NCBI GenBank assembly: GCA_903834785.1
Contig: CAILKP010000011.1
Location: 1-45,125 of the forward strand
Length of the DNA stretch: 45,125 nucleotides
Reading direction: 5' to 3'
DNA from: an uncultured bacterium
Lineage (GTDB): Bacteria > Planctomycetota > Phycisphaerae > Phycisphaerales > UBA1924
Part shown: one piece after another, positions 27,701 through 36,239 of the stretch
Layout of the letters: each line of letters opens with the position of its first letter
Position numbering within the stretch: position 1 is the first letter of the stretch
Notes under the pieces: model-generated
What the model was told of the DNA's origin: nothing
What the model saw: only the letters and a program-made list of their open reading frames with translations
The model's database searches: none
Translations under genes and position numbers: made by a program

Positions 27701-29853
27701 CCTACGGCGGTCCCGAAGGTGCCCGCACCGCCCTCGAGCAGCGGGCCCGAATGTTCAAAGCCAACCCGGCCATGGGCAGCAACACCGGCCCGTACTTCGA
27801 AGCACTGCTCCGCTCCGCCGATGTGGCCGGCATGCAGGACGTTGTCGATCGTCTCGCCAAGGAGCCCAACGTCAACCCCCGCCAGGTTGGCATCTTCCGC
27901 TTCCTCTATCTCTGCGCCAGGTCCAAGCTCGCCCAGACCGCCGAGGAAACCAAGACGCATCTCGATGCGGCACTCGCCGAGTTCGAGAAGACCATCAGCG
28001 GTGTTCCGGAGGATGCTCGCAACGGCTCAGACCACCTCGTCATCGCCCAGGAGGCCTTCAGCTTCGGCTTCCCTGAAGCGGCGCTCGCTGTCGCCGAAAG
28101 CGGCCTGAAGTACCAGAAGGCCGGTGAAACCTCCCTGGACCGCATGATCGGCGATGTCTACTTCGGGCTTGGCGTCTTCGACAAGGCCGCCGCTGCGTAC
28201 CAGCGGGCCCTCGATGCGGCCACCAAGGACGACAACTCGCTCCTGGCCTTCCGTCTGGCCGATTCACTCCTGCGTCTGCGCAAGGGTGCCGAGGCCGACG
28301 CGATTCTCGCCAAGATCACCCCCGCCCAGTCGACCAGGCTCAACCTGCTGCTCCTGCGCTCTCAGGCCCAGCAGCAGATCGGTAAGCTCAAGGAGTCTCT
28401 CGCGCTGGCAACCGAAGCGGTCACCCTCGACCCCAAGTCGCCGCTGCCCCTGATCCGTCGCGCCGAAGTGCTCCTCTCCGAGGCCGACCCTGCCGCCCTC
28501 GAGACCTCCCGTGCCGGCGTCCTCGCCGACTTGGCGAAAGTGCTCGACCTCGGCAAGGGCGATCAGTTCCGCGCAACCCGGCTGGCCGCCCGCAAGCTCC
28601 TGGCCACCGTCTATTTCACCGACCCCAAGGACCCCGTCGGTGGCCAGCGGGCCGCCATCAAGGTCATGCGCGACGCACTGACCGAGGACCCCGACAACGA
28701 CAGGCTCCGGATGGACATGGTCCAGGATTTCCTCAAGATCAGCCAGCCCAACGATGCGCTGGAAGTCCTCCTTGAGGGCATCGACCGCCCAGGCGACGAC
28801 CGCCAGTGGCTGGCCGTCGCCGGTGACATTTACATCGGCATGGACAGGTGGACCCAGGCAGCCGAGATGTTCAAGCGGCTCTGGGACCTTGAGAAAAAGC
28901 CGGTCATCGCTGAACGCTACGTCACCGCCCTGCTGACAAAGTCCCCCGCTGAAACGGCCGTCGCACGCGCGGTCCTGGCCGACAAAGCCGCGAACACCGA
29001 CGCGAGCTTCGGCCTCATTCTCCTCCGCGCAAGGGCATCCGTCATCGACGGCCGCGAGGCCGAAGCCGCCCGCGACGCCAGAGCCGCCTGGTCGCAGGTC
29101 GACATCAACTCCCTGCCCGCCGTCAACGCCTATTTCGCCCAGCTCCTCCGTCAGGTCTTCCGCAAGCAGGGCGACGACAAGCCTCGCCTTGGCGATGCGA
29201 TCCGCTTCATCGAGTCGCTCCGCCCCGCCGGTGGATTCAACGACACCGTCGAGTTCGCACTGGCCAACATCCGCCTCGGCGATGAAAAGAGCCGCACCGA
29301 GGCCATGCAGACCCTTGTCAAGCTCGGCACCTCCGCCAAGGAGCCGGTGGTTCGCTACCAGGCTCTGCGGGTCCACGCCGGCGAGATGATGAACTCCGGC
29401 AAGTACGCCGAAGCACTCGCCGACTACCGCGAGGCCGAGAAGCTCTCCCCTGAGAGCTTCGAGAACCTCAACGACCTGGCCTTCACTCTCACCCGCTACT
29501 TCGGCAAGCACGAGGAGGCCCTCCCCCTGGCCGAGAAGGCCTCCCAGGCCGCTCCCACCAACGTCTTCGTCCAGGGCACGCTCGGCACCGTCTACCTCGG
29601 CCTCTCACGCTACAAGGAAGCCGGCGTCGCCCTCGACCGGGCACTGCGCGTGGCGGCCAACCCCGTCCAGCGGGCCGGCCCGCTGGTGCGGCTGATTCAG
29701 CTGGCCCAGGCCACCGGCGACAACGCCGCCGCCCGCAACTACCTGACCGTCCTCGACGAGCAGATCAAGGCCCAGCCAGTCCCCGGCCAGATCGAGAAGT
29801 ACTACAAGGAAGAACTCGAGGCCTTCGCCAAGAACCTCCGGAACCCGTCCTGA
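24790..29853 (+). CDS. Giant membrane-anchored TPR protein of the exosortase locus
   Basis: The protein is about 1687 residues. One N-terminal membrane helix (FVIVMAAVAAAGLIGLAVVG) is followed by a short linker, then an almost entirely helical body with repeated TPR-like units, for example LFQMGKLAAQAKEFDKAVEIFG, WRVLGMIRQQSGNLAEAIVAVNRAY and LNDLAFTLTRYFGKHEEALPL-type segments (parts shown). The architecture suggests a periplasmic scaffold attached to the inner membrane. Large TPR proteins (PrsT-type) are found in many PEP-CTERM/exosortase exopolysaccharide loci and are thought to help assembly or secretion. It starts 63 bases after the exosortase gene and is surely in the same operon. The start is uncertain between ATG 24772 and ATG 24790. 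There are no catalytic motifs, and its length is far above the usual 900 or so residues for PrsT. Confidence 0.82.
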   Translation: MATKVNTKFVIVMAAVAAAGLIGLAVVGNMVLNKPPQAHIDAANVLIEKGKATRATRREITPGMDQAQLEALKLANQDIELAANKDLEAAVKELGKAVSKDQNNLSYLNQWVAAMELTRPPTRQLYFERYDTQYVRGLQRIADTQPPAAATPAEASALIDTRIAAYCRLLEPGLYSARLSPGQGAWNGLISAVDIALKRFAERDEKKEYYPKYSILARYRGIARVGLLKVNFEVNDTDRELARKDLEAALAADSGDTAAMTAMLEWTAFAAQRARAQAGRDVEAQKMVDDVRARATAFIDANKPAAAVEHAMNLLDFQEQLRQVERREAAENDREARKMLVAEFKGRADQTLASFEATKVDRIDPLVLAEAVNFALNIEVPDALTRGLRVMEDTAKARSDDPFLLFQMGKLAAQAKEFDKAVEIFGTVRSMKDRTLSFQGKILFILRDMSLVSQARAVLSKLEFAKVDEDMTGVLDKAKAYADEIDRLGKGDAEMAKSHKLIMGRIMLQEANSIRRELAGWREKAVQAKAAGQDEPPAPAGTDLQARERLDEARKLLSTYSDQVNRQDPEALGLLMAVHAELQNYGAMIAQIEQLQVLGRDNFGTDKALASAHVKLGDLPRAAQALRRAAFRAPSDQLKKETEAELGDIEQALAPTSADAKALDAIRKLITAPIPDEEKIVKAIDALAAGKVPESVNSRIQIGSLLARFSTAEALRQYISKMQNALGLSDQEQSMVRLKAMLEPARSVEEVIRSIDEQTGLTAAERLVAKYTVYDRASRLAETPALSEERRKLTEEQFAALEKLDDKHPLVVSVRFEKAISEGKFDQAAVFATAAGAQNLDRAKGKLFDAQLSMARSQKAAADGKADEAKRFLADAEKQAAEAADSDKDSAFPWRVLGMIRQQSGNLAEAIVAVNRAYAIRPNDVMNVRLLAQLYQSNRQYAEALRVLRESRSRFAGDPEFINYVLAMETAYGGPEGARTALEQRARMFKANPAMGSNTGPYFEALLRSADVAGMQDVVDRLAKEPNVNPRQVGIFRFLYLCARSKLAQTAEETKTHLDAALAEFEKTISGVPEDARNGSDHLVIAQEAFSFGFPEAALAVAESGLKYQKAGETSLDRMIGDVYFGLGVFDKAAAAYQRALDAATKDDNSLLAFRLADSLLRLRKGAEADAILAKITPAQSTRLNLLLLRSQAQQQIGKLKESLALATEAVTLDPKSPLPLIRRAEVLLSEADPAALETSRAGVLADLAKVLDLGKGDQFRATRLAARKLLATVYFTDPKDPVGGQRAAIKVMRDALTEDPDNDRLRMDMVQDFLKISQPNDALEVLLEGIDRPGDDRQWLAVAGDIYIGMDRWTQAAEMFKRLWDLEKKPVIAERYVTALLTKSPAETAVARAVLADKAANTDASFGLILLRARASVIDGREAEAARDARAAWSQVDINSLPAVNAYFAQLLRQVFRKQGDDKPRLGDAIRFIESLRPAGGFNDTVEFALANIRLGDEKSRTEAMQTLVKLGTSAKEPVVRYQALRVHAGEMMNSGKYAEALADYREAEKLSPESFENLNDLAFTLTRYFGKHEEALPLAEKASQAAPTNVFVQGTLGTVYLGLSRYKEAGVALDRALRVAANPVQRAGPLVRLIQLAQATGDNAAARNYLTVLDEQIKAQPVPGQIEKYYKEELEAFAKNLRNPS

Positions 29854-30050
29854 GCCCCGGGGTCCGGCGTACCTTCGGCCCCCCTCCGCTGTCCTCCGCC
29901 CTCGCCAGCCCCCGGCCTCCCCGACTCCCGTGACTCCACAACCGCCCGCTACCCCGACTCCCGCCTGACCCTATCGCCTCTACCCGTTCGCCCACCTCCC
30001 AAACGCGACCAGCAAGGTCCACGACCACGTACGAGCGTCAAGGAACGATC

Positions 30051-32255
30051 ATGACCACCGCATCACCCAGCAAGAACGTCCCCGGCCCCCGCGGACCCCA
30101 GTCCCAGGGCGGCAACGTCTCCATCGATCCGATCCGGATCGCCAAGCAGTACCGGGTGCCGCTGCTCCTGTCGGTGGTCCTCGGTCTGGTGCTCGGCGTC
30201 GGTGCCCAGCTCACTCTCACACGCGTCATGCCGCGGTATGACTGCAACGTCGTCTATGAGGCGCAGCCGCCAGAGGCGAGCATCCGCAATCCCGACGGTG
30301 TCGTGGTCCAGAGCACCCGCGAAGAAATCGAGCGCTTCATCCTCACGCAGGTCTCGATCATCGGCAGCGACAAGATCCTCCGCGATTCGCTCAAGAAGGC
30401 CGAGATCGCCGGCACCCAGTGGGCCAAGAACTTCCTGGATCGTGAAGGCCGGCTTGTCGAGGTCGATGCCTTCAAGGACCTCAAGGAAATCGTCTCCGTC
30501 CGTCCCCGCACCGGTACCGCCCTGATCTTCCTCGCCGTCCGCACGCCCCTGAACACCGACTCGTCGGCCATCGCCGCCGCCGTCCACAGCGCGTACTGGG
30601 ATGACCTGGCCAGCAAGAAGCTCAACGTTACCAACGAAAAGCGTGAGCCCCTCAGCGCCTCGCTCAAGGAAATCGAGGCCAAGATACTCGATATCGACAA
30701 GAACGTCCGCGTCATCGTCGTCCGCGAGGAGCTCGAGAGCTCCGGCGAGCGCATGAGCAGCCTCAGTACCCTCGAAAGCGAAATCGGTCAGCTCCAGCCC
30801 CGAATCGCCGAAGCCCGCCAGCGCGAGGCCGCCGCCAAGGAGCGTCGCGACGGCATCCTCAAGCTCGCCAACGAGCTCGCGTTCACCGACGAACAGAAGG
30901 AACTCGCCGAGCGCGACCCGGTCGTCATGAGCACCAAGCAGCGCATCAGCGAGTACACCGCCACCCGCGCCGCCATGCTCCACCGCGGCCTGGGCGAGAC
31001 CCACCCCGAGGTCGTCCGCTTCCAGGGCCTCATCGACGGCATGCGCGAGGAGTACACCCGGAATCTGGCCGCCGCGCTCCGTAAACTCGCCGACTCCGAC
31101 CTTGAGTCCGCCCGCCGCGCCGCTGATGGTGCAGCCAACGAAATCCAGGAACTCGTCAAGCGTGTCGAGGAACTCCGCGCCGGCAAGCTCCGTGTCGCTC
31201 AGGCCGAACTCGAGCTCTCGACCCTCCGTGAAACCAAGACCCGCCTCATCGACGAGCGCGACCGCATCAACCGCGCCCTGCGCAACCTCGACGAACTCGC
31301 CAGCCTCAAGGGCAGCAACCGCATCGACCGTGTCCGCCTCCTCGCCCAGCCCGTCACCCCCGACGAAATGGCCTTCCCCCGCTGGGTCATGATGATCCCC
31401 GCCGGCCTCATCGTCTCCATCGGCCTCACCCTCGCCGTCATCGTTCTCCGCGAGCTGCTCGACACCCGCATCAAGTCCCCCGCCGACATCGGCATGATCG
31501 CCCGCGCACGCCTCCTGGGCGTCATTCCCCGCGCCGATGAGGACCCCACCCGCCCCGCCAACCCCGAAACCGCCTTCCGCGACAGCCCCACCGGTGCCAT
31601 CAGCGAGTCCTTCCGTCAGCTCCGCGGCACGCTCTTTAAGAAGATGCGCGCCAGCGGCCAGAAGTCCCTCCTGGTCGTCCCCGCATCCCCCGGCTCCGGC
31701 GCAACCACCGTCGTCGCCAACCTCGCCATGGGCGCCGCCGCCAGCGACCTGAAGGTCCTGGTCATCGACGGCAACCTCCGTCGCCCGACCCTCCACAAGG
31801 TCTTCAAGCTCGCCGATGGCCCCGGTCTGGCCGATGTGCTCGCCAAGAAGTGCGACCTGTCCATGGCCCTCCAGGCCACCAGCCTGCCCAACCTCACGCT
31901 CCTGTCCGCCGGCTCGGCCACCCTGCGCAGCGTCCCCGAGCGGCTCTCCGCCGAGGTGCTCACCGCGACCCTCGAGGAAGCCCGCGGCAAGTTCGACTTC
32001 GTCATCATCGACTCCGCCCCCGCGCTCGTCGCCGGTGACGCCCAGGCCCTGGCCAACCGCACCGATGCTTCCCTCCTGGTCGTCAAGGCCTTCGGTGAGA
32101 AGCGCGGCCAGGTCGGCCGCCTCCGCGATCAGCTCGCCGAGGGCCACGCCGAAGTCCTCGGCATCGTCGTCAACCAGGTCCGCTCGGCAACCGGCGGCTA
32201 TATGAAGAAGAACATCCAGATGGCCTACGACTACCAGACCAACCCCGCCGCCTGA
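30051..32255 (+). CDS. Wzc-like chain-length regulator with degenerate ATPase site
   Basis: The 734-residue protein has a Wzz-type N-terminus with a membrane helix (VPLLLSVVLGLVLGVG), a long periplasmic coiled-coil region (about 190-430), a second membrane helix (VMMIPAGLIVSIGLTLAVIVL), and a cytoplasmic BY-kinase-like domain. It should control polymer length together with the export protein. The ATPase motifs are altered. Walker A reads SPGSGATT (546-553), with Ala551 where Lys is expected. The Walker A' reads VLVIDGNLRRP in place of the usual IDADLRRP. Walker B (FVIIDSAP) looks normal. The C-terminal tail has only a few Tyr (GGY, AYDY) and not the usual cluster. It is therefore unlikely to be a normal tyrosine kinase. 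It follows the TPR gene after a C-rich gap of about 200 bases. Confidence 0.88.
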   Translation: MTTASPSKNVPGPRGPQSQGGNVSIDPIRIAKQYRVPLLLSVVLGLVLGVGAQLTLTRVMPRYDCNVVYEAQPPEASIRNPDGVVVQSTREEIERFILTQVSIIGSDKILRDSLKKAEIAGTQWAKNFLDREGRLVEVDAFKDLKEIVSVRPRTGTALIFLAVRTPLNTDSSAIAAAVHSAYWDDLASKKLNVTNEKREPLSASLKEIEAKILDIDKNVRVIVVREELESSGERMSSLSTLESEIGQLQPRIAEARQREAAAKERRDGILKLANELAFTDEQKELAERDPVVMSTKQRISEYTATRAAMLHRGLGETHPEVVRFQGLIDGMREEYTRNLAAALRKLADSDLESARRAADGAANEIQELVKRVEELRAGKLRVAQAELELSTLRETKTRLIDERDRINRALRNLDELASLKGSNRIDRVRLLAQPVTPDEMAFPRWVMMIPAGLIVSIGLTLAVIVLRELLDTRIKSPADIGMIARARLLGVIPRADEDPTRPANPETAFRDSPTGAISESFRQLRGTLFKKMRASGQKSLLVVPASPGSGATTVVANLAMGAAASDLKVLVIDGNLRRPTLHKVFKLADGPGLADVLAKKCDLSMALQATSLPNLTLLSAGSATLRSVPERLSAEVLTATLEEARGKFDFVIIDSAPALVAGDAQALANRTDASLLVVKAFGEKRGQVGRLRDQLAEGHAEVLGIVVNQVRSATGGYMKKNIQMAYDYQTNPAA

Positions 32256-32326
32256 TGCTTCATCCTGCCTTTGTTCATCCCAGCACGCCCGGCGACCGTT
32301 CGCCGGGCGGCTGATTTGGAGCCCCA

Positions 32327-33448
32327 GTGACGATCCGTCCCCCCCAACCCCATCCCGAGCCGGCAGCAGCGGGGGGCGGCGGACACACTTCCAGCACCCG
32401 GCGGCACGTGCTGGTCACCGGCGGCTGCGGCTTCATCGGCTCCCACCTCGTTGATGCCCTCCTGGCCGCAGGCGATCACGTTACCGTCGTCGATTCACTC
32501 GAAACCGGTCACCGCAGCAACCTTCCGCCCGACGGCGCACATCCCAGCCTCACCGTCGTCCACGCCACCGTGGCCGACGCCCTCGCCGGCGGCACGCTCG
32601 ACAACATCCCCTTCGCCGAGGTCTACCACCTCGCCGCGGCAGTCGGCGTCCGCCGCATCATGCAGCAGCAGGTCCGGTCCATCCGCGTCAATGTCGAGGA
32701 CACCTCCGCGATCCTCCAGTGGAGCGCCTCCCGCCGCGTCCCTCCCGCCGTGCTCATCGCCTCCAGTTCAGAGGTCTACGGCAAGTCCGCCAAAAGCCCC
32801 TTCAGCGAGGACGATGATGTCCTCTACGGCAACACCACCGTCCACCGCTGGTCCTACGCCTGCAGCAAGGCCGTCGATGAGTTCCTCGCCCTCGCCTGGC
32901 ACCGCGAGACCGGCCTGCGGACGGTTATTGCGAGATTGTTCAACACAGTCGGTCCCCGTCAGGTCGGCAACTACGGCATGGTTCTGCCCAACTTCGTCGC
33001 CGCCGCTCTGGCCGGCCGCGAGCTTGAGGTCCACGGCGACGGCCGCCAGACCCGCTGCTTCTGCGATGTCCGCGACGTCCGCGATGCCCTGATCGCCCTC
33101 ACCCGCAGCGGCAGCTGCTTCGGCCGCGTGTTCAACGTCGGCAACGACCGCCCCATCTCCATGCTCGACCTCGCCCGCCGGGTGACGGACGCTGTCTCCT
33201 CGCCCTCCGCCATCCGGCTGATTCCCTACGACCAGGCCTACGGCGCGGGCTTCGAAGACCTCCGCCAGCGCCAGCCTGACCTGACCAGAATCCGCCAGGC
33301 CATCGGCTGGAGCCCCAGTCGCGAGCTTGAAACGACGATACAGGACGTTGCTGCCTGGATGAAAGCCCGTCCGGTCACCGGCGTGACCGCGACCGCAGCA
33401 CCCGTCCAGGCACTGTCACCGGGACGGACCAAGGAGTCGCTGGCGTGA
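32327..33448 (+). CDS. NAD-dependent sugar nucleotide epimerase/dehydratase (extended SDR)
   Basis: The 373-residue protein is a cytoplasmic extended short-chain dehydrogenase. It has the NAD-binding GGCGFIGSHL motif (about 33-42), SSSEVYGKS with the catalytic Ser region, and YACSK holding the Tyr-x-x-x-Lys pair. Downstream, RLFNTVGPRQ, NYGMVLPNFV and VFNVGNDRPISM are typical of UDP-glucose 4-epimerase, UDP-glucuronate decarboxylase and dTDP-glucose dehydratase relatives. It probably makes a sugar nucleotide for the polysaccharide, but the exact substrate cannot be told. The first 25 residues are Pro/Gly-rich. The gene starts with GTG and overlaps the next by four bases (GTGA), so the two are translationally coupled. 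Confidence 0.85.
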   Translation: MTIRPPQPHPEPAAAGGGGHTSSTRRHVLVTGGCGFIGSHLVDALLAAGDHVTVVDSLETGHRSNLPPDGAHPSLTVVHATVADALAGGTLDNIPFAEVYHLAAAVGVRRIMQQQVRSIRVNVEDTSAILQWSASRRVPPAVLIASSSEVYGKSAKSPFSEDDDVLYGNTTVHRWSYACSKAVDEFLALAWHRETGLRTVIARLFNTVGPRQVGNYGMVLPNFVAAALAGRELEVHGDGRQTRCFCDVRDVRDALIALTRSGSCFGRVFNVGNDRPISMLDLARRVTDAVSSPSAIRLIPYDQAYGAGFEDLRQRQPDLTRIRQAIGWSPSRELETTIQDVAAWMKARPVTGVTATAAPVQALSPGRTKESLA

Positions 33449-35097
33449 GTTGTGTTGTGAGCCGGACAATCCGAACGCTGCTGACAGGCCGCCTCACCGC
33501 GTCCCGCCCGTTGTACGCCACCGTGGCCGTGGTCCTGGCCCACCTCCTGACCCTGCTCGCCGTTACCGCCCCCGCCGCCGCACAGCCCCTCGTCGCCCCG
33601 ATCCCGCAAACAATCACGCTCACGGCTGAGGAGCGGGCCGCGTATCAGGCCGAACTCAAACGCATCGATGCTCGCGCAAACGAACTGCGCTCCACACTCG
33701 ACAATCCCGCCCGCGGCAACCCGATGGAGATCTTCAACGGGTACCTGCCCGTCTTCATCGTCGCGTTCCTCACCACGCTGCTGGTCACCCCGATCTTCCG
33801 CCGCATGGCCATCGCCTACGGCGTCATCGACCGCCCCGATGAAGCCCGCAAGCACCACAAGTTCCCCATCGCCTACATGGGCGGCGTCGCCGTCTACTGC
33901 GGCATCGTCGCCGCCATCGCCTTCAGCTACCTCGCCCCGCTCCACGGCCTTATCACCTTCCACAGCACCAAGTACATCCCGGAGTACAGGGACTTGCCCT
34001 TTCCGGTGCCCATGTCCATCCTTTTCGGCATGACCATCGTCATGCTCATCGGCCTCTGGGACGATGTTGCCAAGGTTGCCCCGCTGCAGAAAGTCGGCGG
34101 CCAGCTCCTCGCCGCCGCCGCCCTGGCCATGAACGATGTCGGTGTCAAGGTCGCCAAGCAGGTGCTCCTGCCCATCGGTGAGTGGGTCGGCAACAAAGAC
34201 CTGATCTGGAACATCCCCATCCCGCTGGATATCCCCGGACTTGGCCACTCGATCCCCATCGACGTCATGTACTGGACGGGCACCGCCATCATCGCCATCT
34301 TCGTCCTGGGTGCCTGCAACGCCTCCAACCTCATCGACGGCCTCGACGGCCTCCTTTCCGGCGTGACCGCCATCTGCGCTGGCGGCCTGCTGGTCGTCGC
34401 CATCGGCATGGCCATGTGGGATAACGGCCCGCTCGATGCCGCTCGCATCACCCTCTGCCTGGCCCTGCTGGGCGCGTGCATGGGCTTCCTGCCCCACAAC
34501 TTCAACCCAGCGACCATATTTCTGGGCGACTCCGGCTCTCTCCTGCTCGGCTACACCACCATCGTCATCGTCCTGATGCTCGGCGACACTGGCCAGACCA
34601 ACCTGGTCCTCGCCGGCCTGATCATCTACGCCATCCCGATGATCGACACCGCCTTGGCCATCATCCGCCGCAAGATGTCCGGCCAGAGCATCTCCGCCGC
34701 CGATGACCAGCACCTCCACCACATCCTCAAACGCAAGCTCGGCGTCCAGGGTGCCGTCTACGTGCTCTACCTCATGGGCTTCGGCTTCGCCGCCCTCGGC
34801 ATCCTGCTGACACTGGAGCGCGGCCGCATCACCTACGCCCTCACCCTCGTGCTCGCCGCCTTCATCGGTGTCATCGCCTTCAAGGTCGCCCGCCGCAAGC
34901 AGTTTGAGGAGCAGGCCGCCAAGCTCCGCCTCTCCACCGGCCAGGCGGCCGGCTCAAGCACCGAGTCCGTCGCCACCGCCGCCAACGTCACGCTCGCGCC
35001 CGCCGCCGCCCAAGGCCAGCTCCCCGCTGCCACCCCCAGCATGGTGACCGATGGCGTCTCCTCCGCCAGCGCAGTCGCCCCGCCCGGCGGCGTCTGA
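33445..35097 (+). CDS. WecA/MraY-type undecaprenyl-phosphate glycosyl-1-phosphate transferase
   Basis: The 550-residue membrane protein of glycosyltransferase family 4 type starts polysaccharide synthesis by moving a sugar-1-phosphate from a UDP-sugar to undecaprenyl phosphate. Motifs: HHKFPIAYMGG (donor loop), LWDDVAKV (metal-binding DD), NASNLIDGLDGLLSG, and FLGDSGSLLLGY, then DDQHLHH near the C-terminus. About ten membrane helices follow an N-terminal signal-like helix and a linker. Compared with Escherichia coli WecA (about 370 residues) it has an extra N-terminal segment of roughly 100 residues and a low-complexity Ala/Thr tail of about 60. The GTG start overlaps the epimerase stop codon. 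It is the last gene of the plus-strand operon, facing the convergent RNase HII-like gene. Confidence 0.9.
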   Translation: MSCVVSRTIRTLLTGRLTASRPLYATVAVVLAHLLTLLAVTAPAAAQPLVAPIPQTITLTAEERAAYQAELKRIDARANELRSTLDNPARGNPMEIFNGYLPVFIVAFLTTLLVTPIFRRMAIAYGVIDRPDEARKHHKFPIAYMGGVAVYCGIVAAIAFSYLAPLHGLITFHSTKYIPEYRDLPFPVPMSILFGMTIVMLIGLWDDVAKVAPLQKVGGQLLAAAALAMNDVGVKVAKQVLLPIGEWVGNKDLIWNIPIPLDIPGLGHSIPIDVMYWTGTAIIAIFVLGACNASNLIDGLDGLLSGVTAICAGGLLVVAIGMAMWDNGPLDAARITLCLALLGACMGFLPHNFNPATIFLGDSGSLLLGYTTIVIVLMLGDTGQTNLVLAGLIIYAIPMIDTALAIIRRKMSGQSISAADDQHLHHILKRKLGVQGAVYVLYLMGFGFAALGILLTLERGRITYALTLVLAAFIGVIAFKVARRKQFEEQAAKLRLSTGQAAGSSTESVATAANVTLAPAAAQGQLPAATPSMVTDGVSSASAVAPPGGV

Positions 35098-35128
35098 CGC
35101 CGCGTCCCGCTCCCGCCGCGTCCCGCTC

Positions 35129-36199
35129 CTACCCAATCCTCATCATCACCTTCCGCGTTGCCGCCGGCATCACCGCGCTCAGCTGTCCCAAAAACCGCTT
35201 CGAGTCCTCCCAGTATCCCGCAGTCGGCTTCACCTCCACCGCCGCGGAAGCCACGGCCGCCTTCGGCGCCGCGGCAGCCGCCGCAATCCAGTGCCGGTTC
35301 AGCCGCTCCATCGCCAGTTCCCGGCTCAGCTTCGCCACCATCGATGCCATCGCAATCGGCAGATGCCGCGAGTCTCCCGCTGACTGAAAGCTGATCAGCA
35401 GCTCCCGCTTCAGCGACCCATCACCACCGCTCACGCGGTACCGGCTGGCAACCTCCGATTCCTCCAGCACCGCAATTTCCCGCGCCTCCGCCTTCACCAG
35501 GTCCAGGAACCGCCCCAGCAACTCACCATAGCGGATCCGCCCCGACTGCGCATCGCACACCACCCGCGTCGTCGCCCGCCCGCCATCCTGCTCCCCGCCG
35601 GTCTGCCCGTCACCCGCCAGCCCCCAGTGCAGCCACGCATGTCGCAGGTGGCTCAGCAGCCCCAGCTCATTGGTCGCCGTCTTGCCCGAGCGTGCGAAAA
35701 TCTGGTTGTACTTCCCCTCGCACACCGCCACGCACCGCAGGTCCAGGCACGTCACGCCCGCCGCGGCCATCGTCGCCGCCAGCGCATTGGCCTGCATGTT
35801 CACCGTCGCGTTCGTCGGCTCCAGCGGCAGGCTGATCGCCGGCCCGCCGTACCACGCGTGCTCCTCCAGCACGGTCGACAGTGCCGCCCGCACCTCCTCA
35901 TCATTCCTGCACGGCCGCCCCATCGCCGCCAGCATCGCCAGCACGCCCCGCTCCAGGTGCGTCAGCGGGTGCCGCGTCCCCTCTTTGGCCAGCTTCAGCG
36001 TCTTGGAGTCATCAATCGCCACCCGCTTGCGTTTGTCGCTCGGCCGCCGGCACACCGCCGCATCCAGCATCTCCCACAGGTCCGGCGCCGCATCCCCCTC
36101 GTTCCACCCCGCGATCTCAAAGGCCGACATGCCAATGCACAGCGGCCCCAGCATGGGGCCGTAGCCGGCTTCATCAATGCCCACGATCACCACGCTCAT
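35129..36199 (-). CDS. RNase HII-like protein with a GYG variant motif
   Basis: The protein is 356 residues, longer than usual RNase HII (about 200-260). The N-terminus reads VGIDEAGYGPMLGPL, which aligns with the RNase HII signature GIDEAGRGP; catalytic Asp9 and Glu10 are present. DDSKTL matches the conserved DSK motif, VVCDAQSG supplies the third acidic residue (Asp216), and LPIAMASMVAKLSRELAMERL matches the ASxxAKxxRD block. RNase HII cuts RNA-DNA hybrids and single ribonucleotides in DNA. In this protein the Arg of the GRG motif, which contacts the 2'-hydroxyl of the ribonucleotide, is Tyr. It may be a divergent paralogue with a changed substrate preference. ATG at 36199 gives the standard N-terminus. 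It starts 41 bases after the aroK gene on the same strand. Confidence 0.78.
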   Translation of the reverse strand: MSVVIVGIDEAGYGPMLGPLCIGMSAFEIAGWNEGDAAPDLWEMLDAAVCRRPSDKRKRVAIDDSKTLKLAKEGTRHPLTHLERGVLAMLAAMGRPCRNDEEVRAALSTVLEEHAWYGGPAISLPLEPTNATVNMQANALAATMAAAGVTCLDLRCVAVCEGKYNQIFARSGKTATNELGLLSHLRHAWLHWGLAGDGQTGGEQDGGRATTRVVCDAQSGRIRYGELLGRFLDLVKAEAREIAVLEESEVASRYRVSGGDGSLKRELLISFQSAGDSRHLPIAMASMVAKLSRELAMERLNRHWIAAAAAAPKAAVASAAVEVKPTAGYWEDSKRFLGQLSAVMPAATRKVMMRIG

Positions 36200-36239
36200 G
36201 CACCGTATTGAACGCCGCCGCCCACGCCCCCGCCGCGCT

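Noticed and set aside
30063..32147. A 694-residue minus-strand frame
   Set aside because: It is a shadow of the Wzc-like gene, with no domain pattern of its own.
33238..34722. A 494-residue minus-strand frame rich in Asp, Gly and His
   Set aside because: It is the reverse strand of the epimerase and WecA-like genes, which show clear family motifs.
22903..35097. PEP-CTERM target protein within the exosortase locus
   Set aside because: None of the proteins ends in a PEP-like motif followed by a helix and an Arg cluster.
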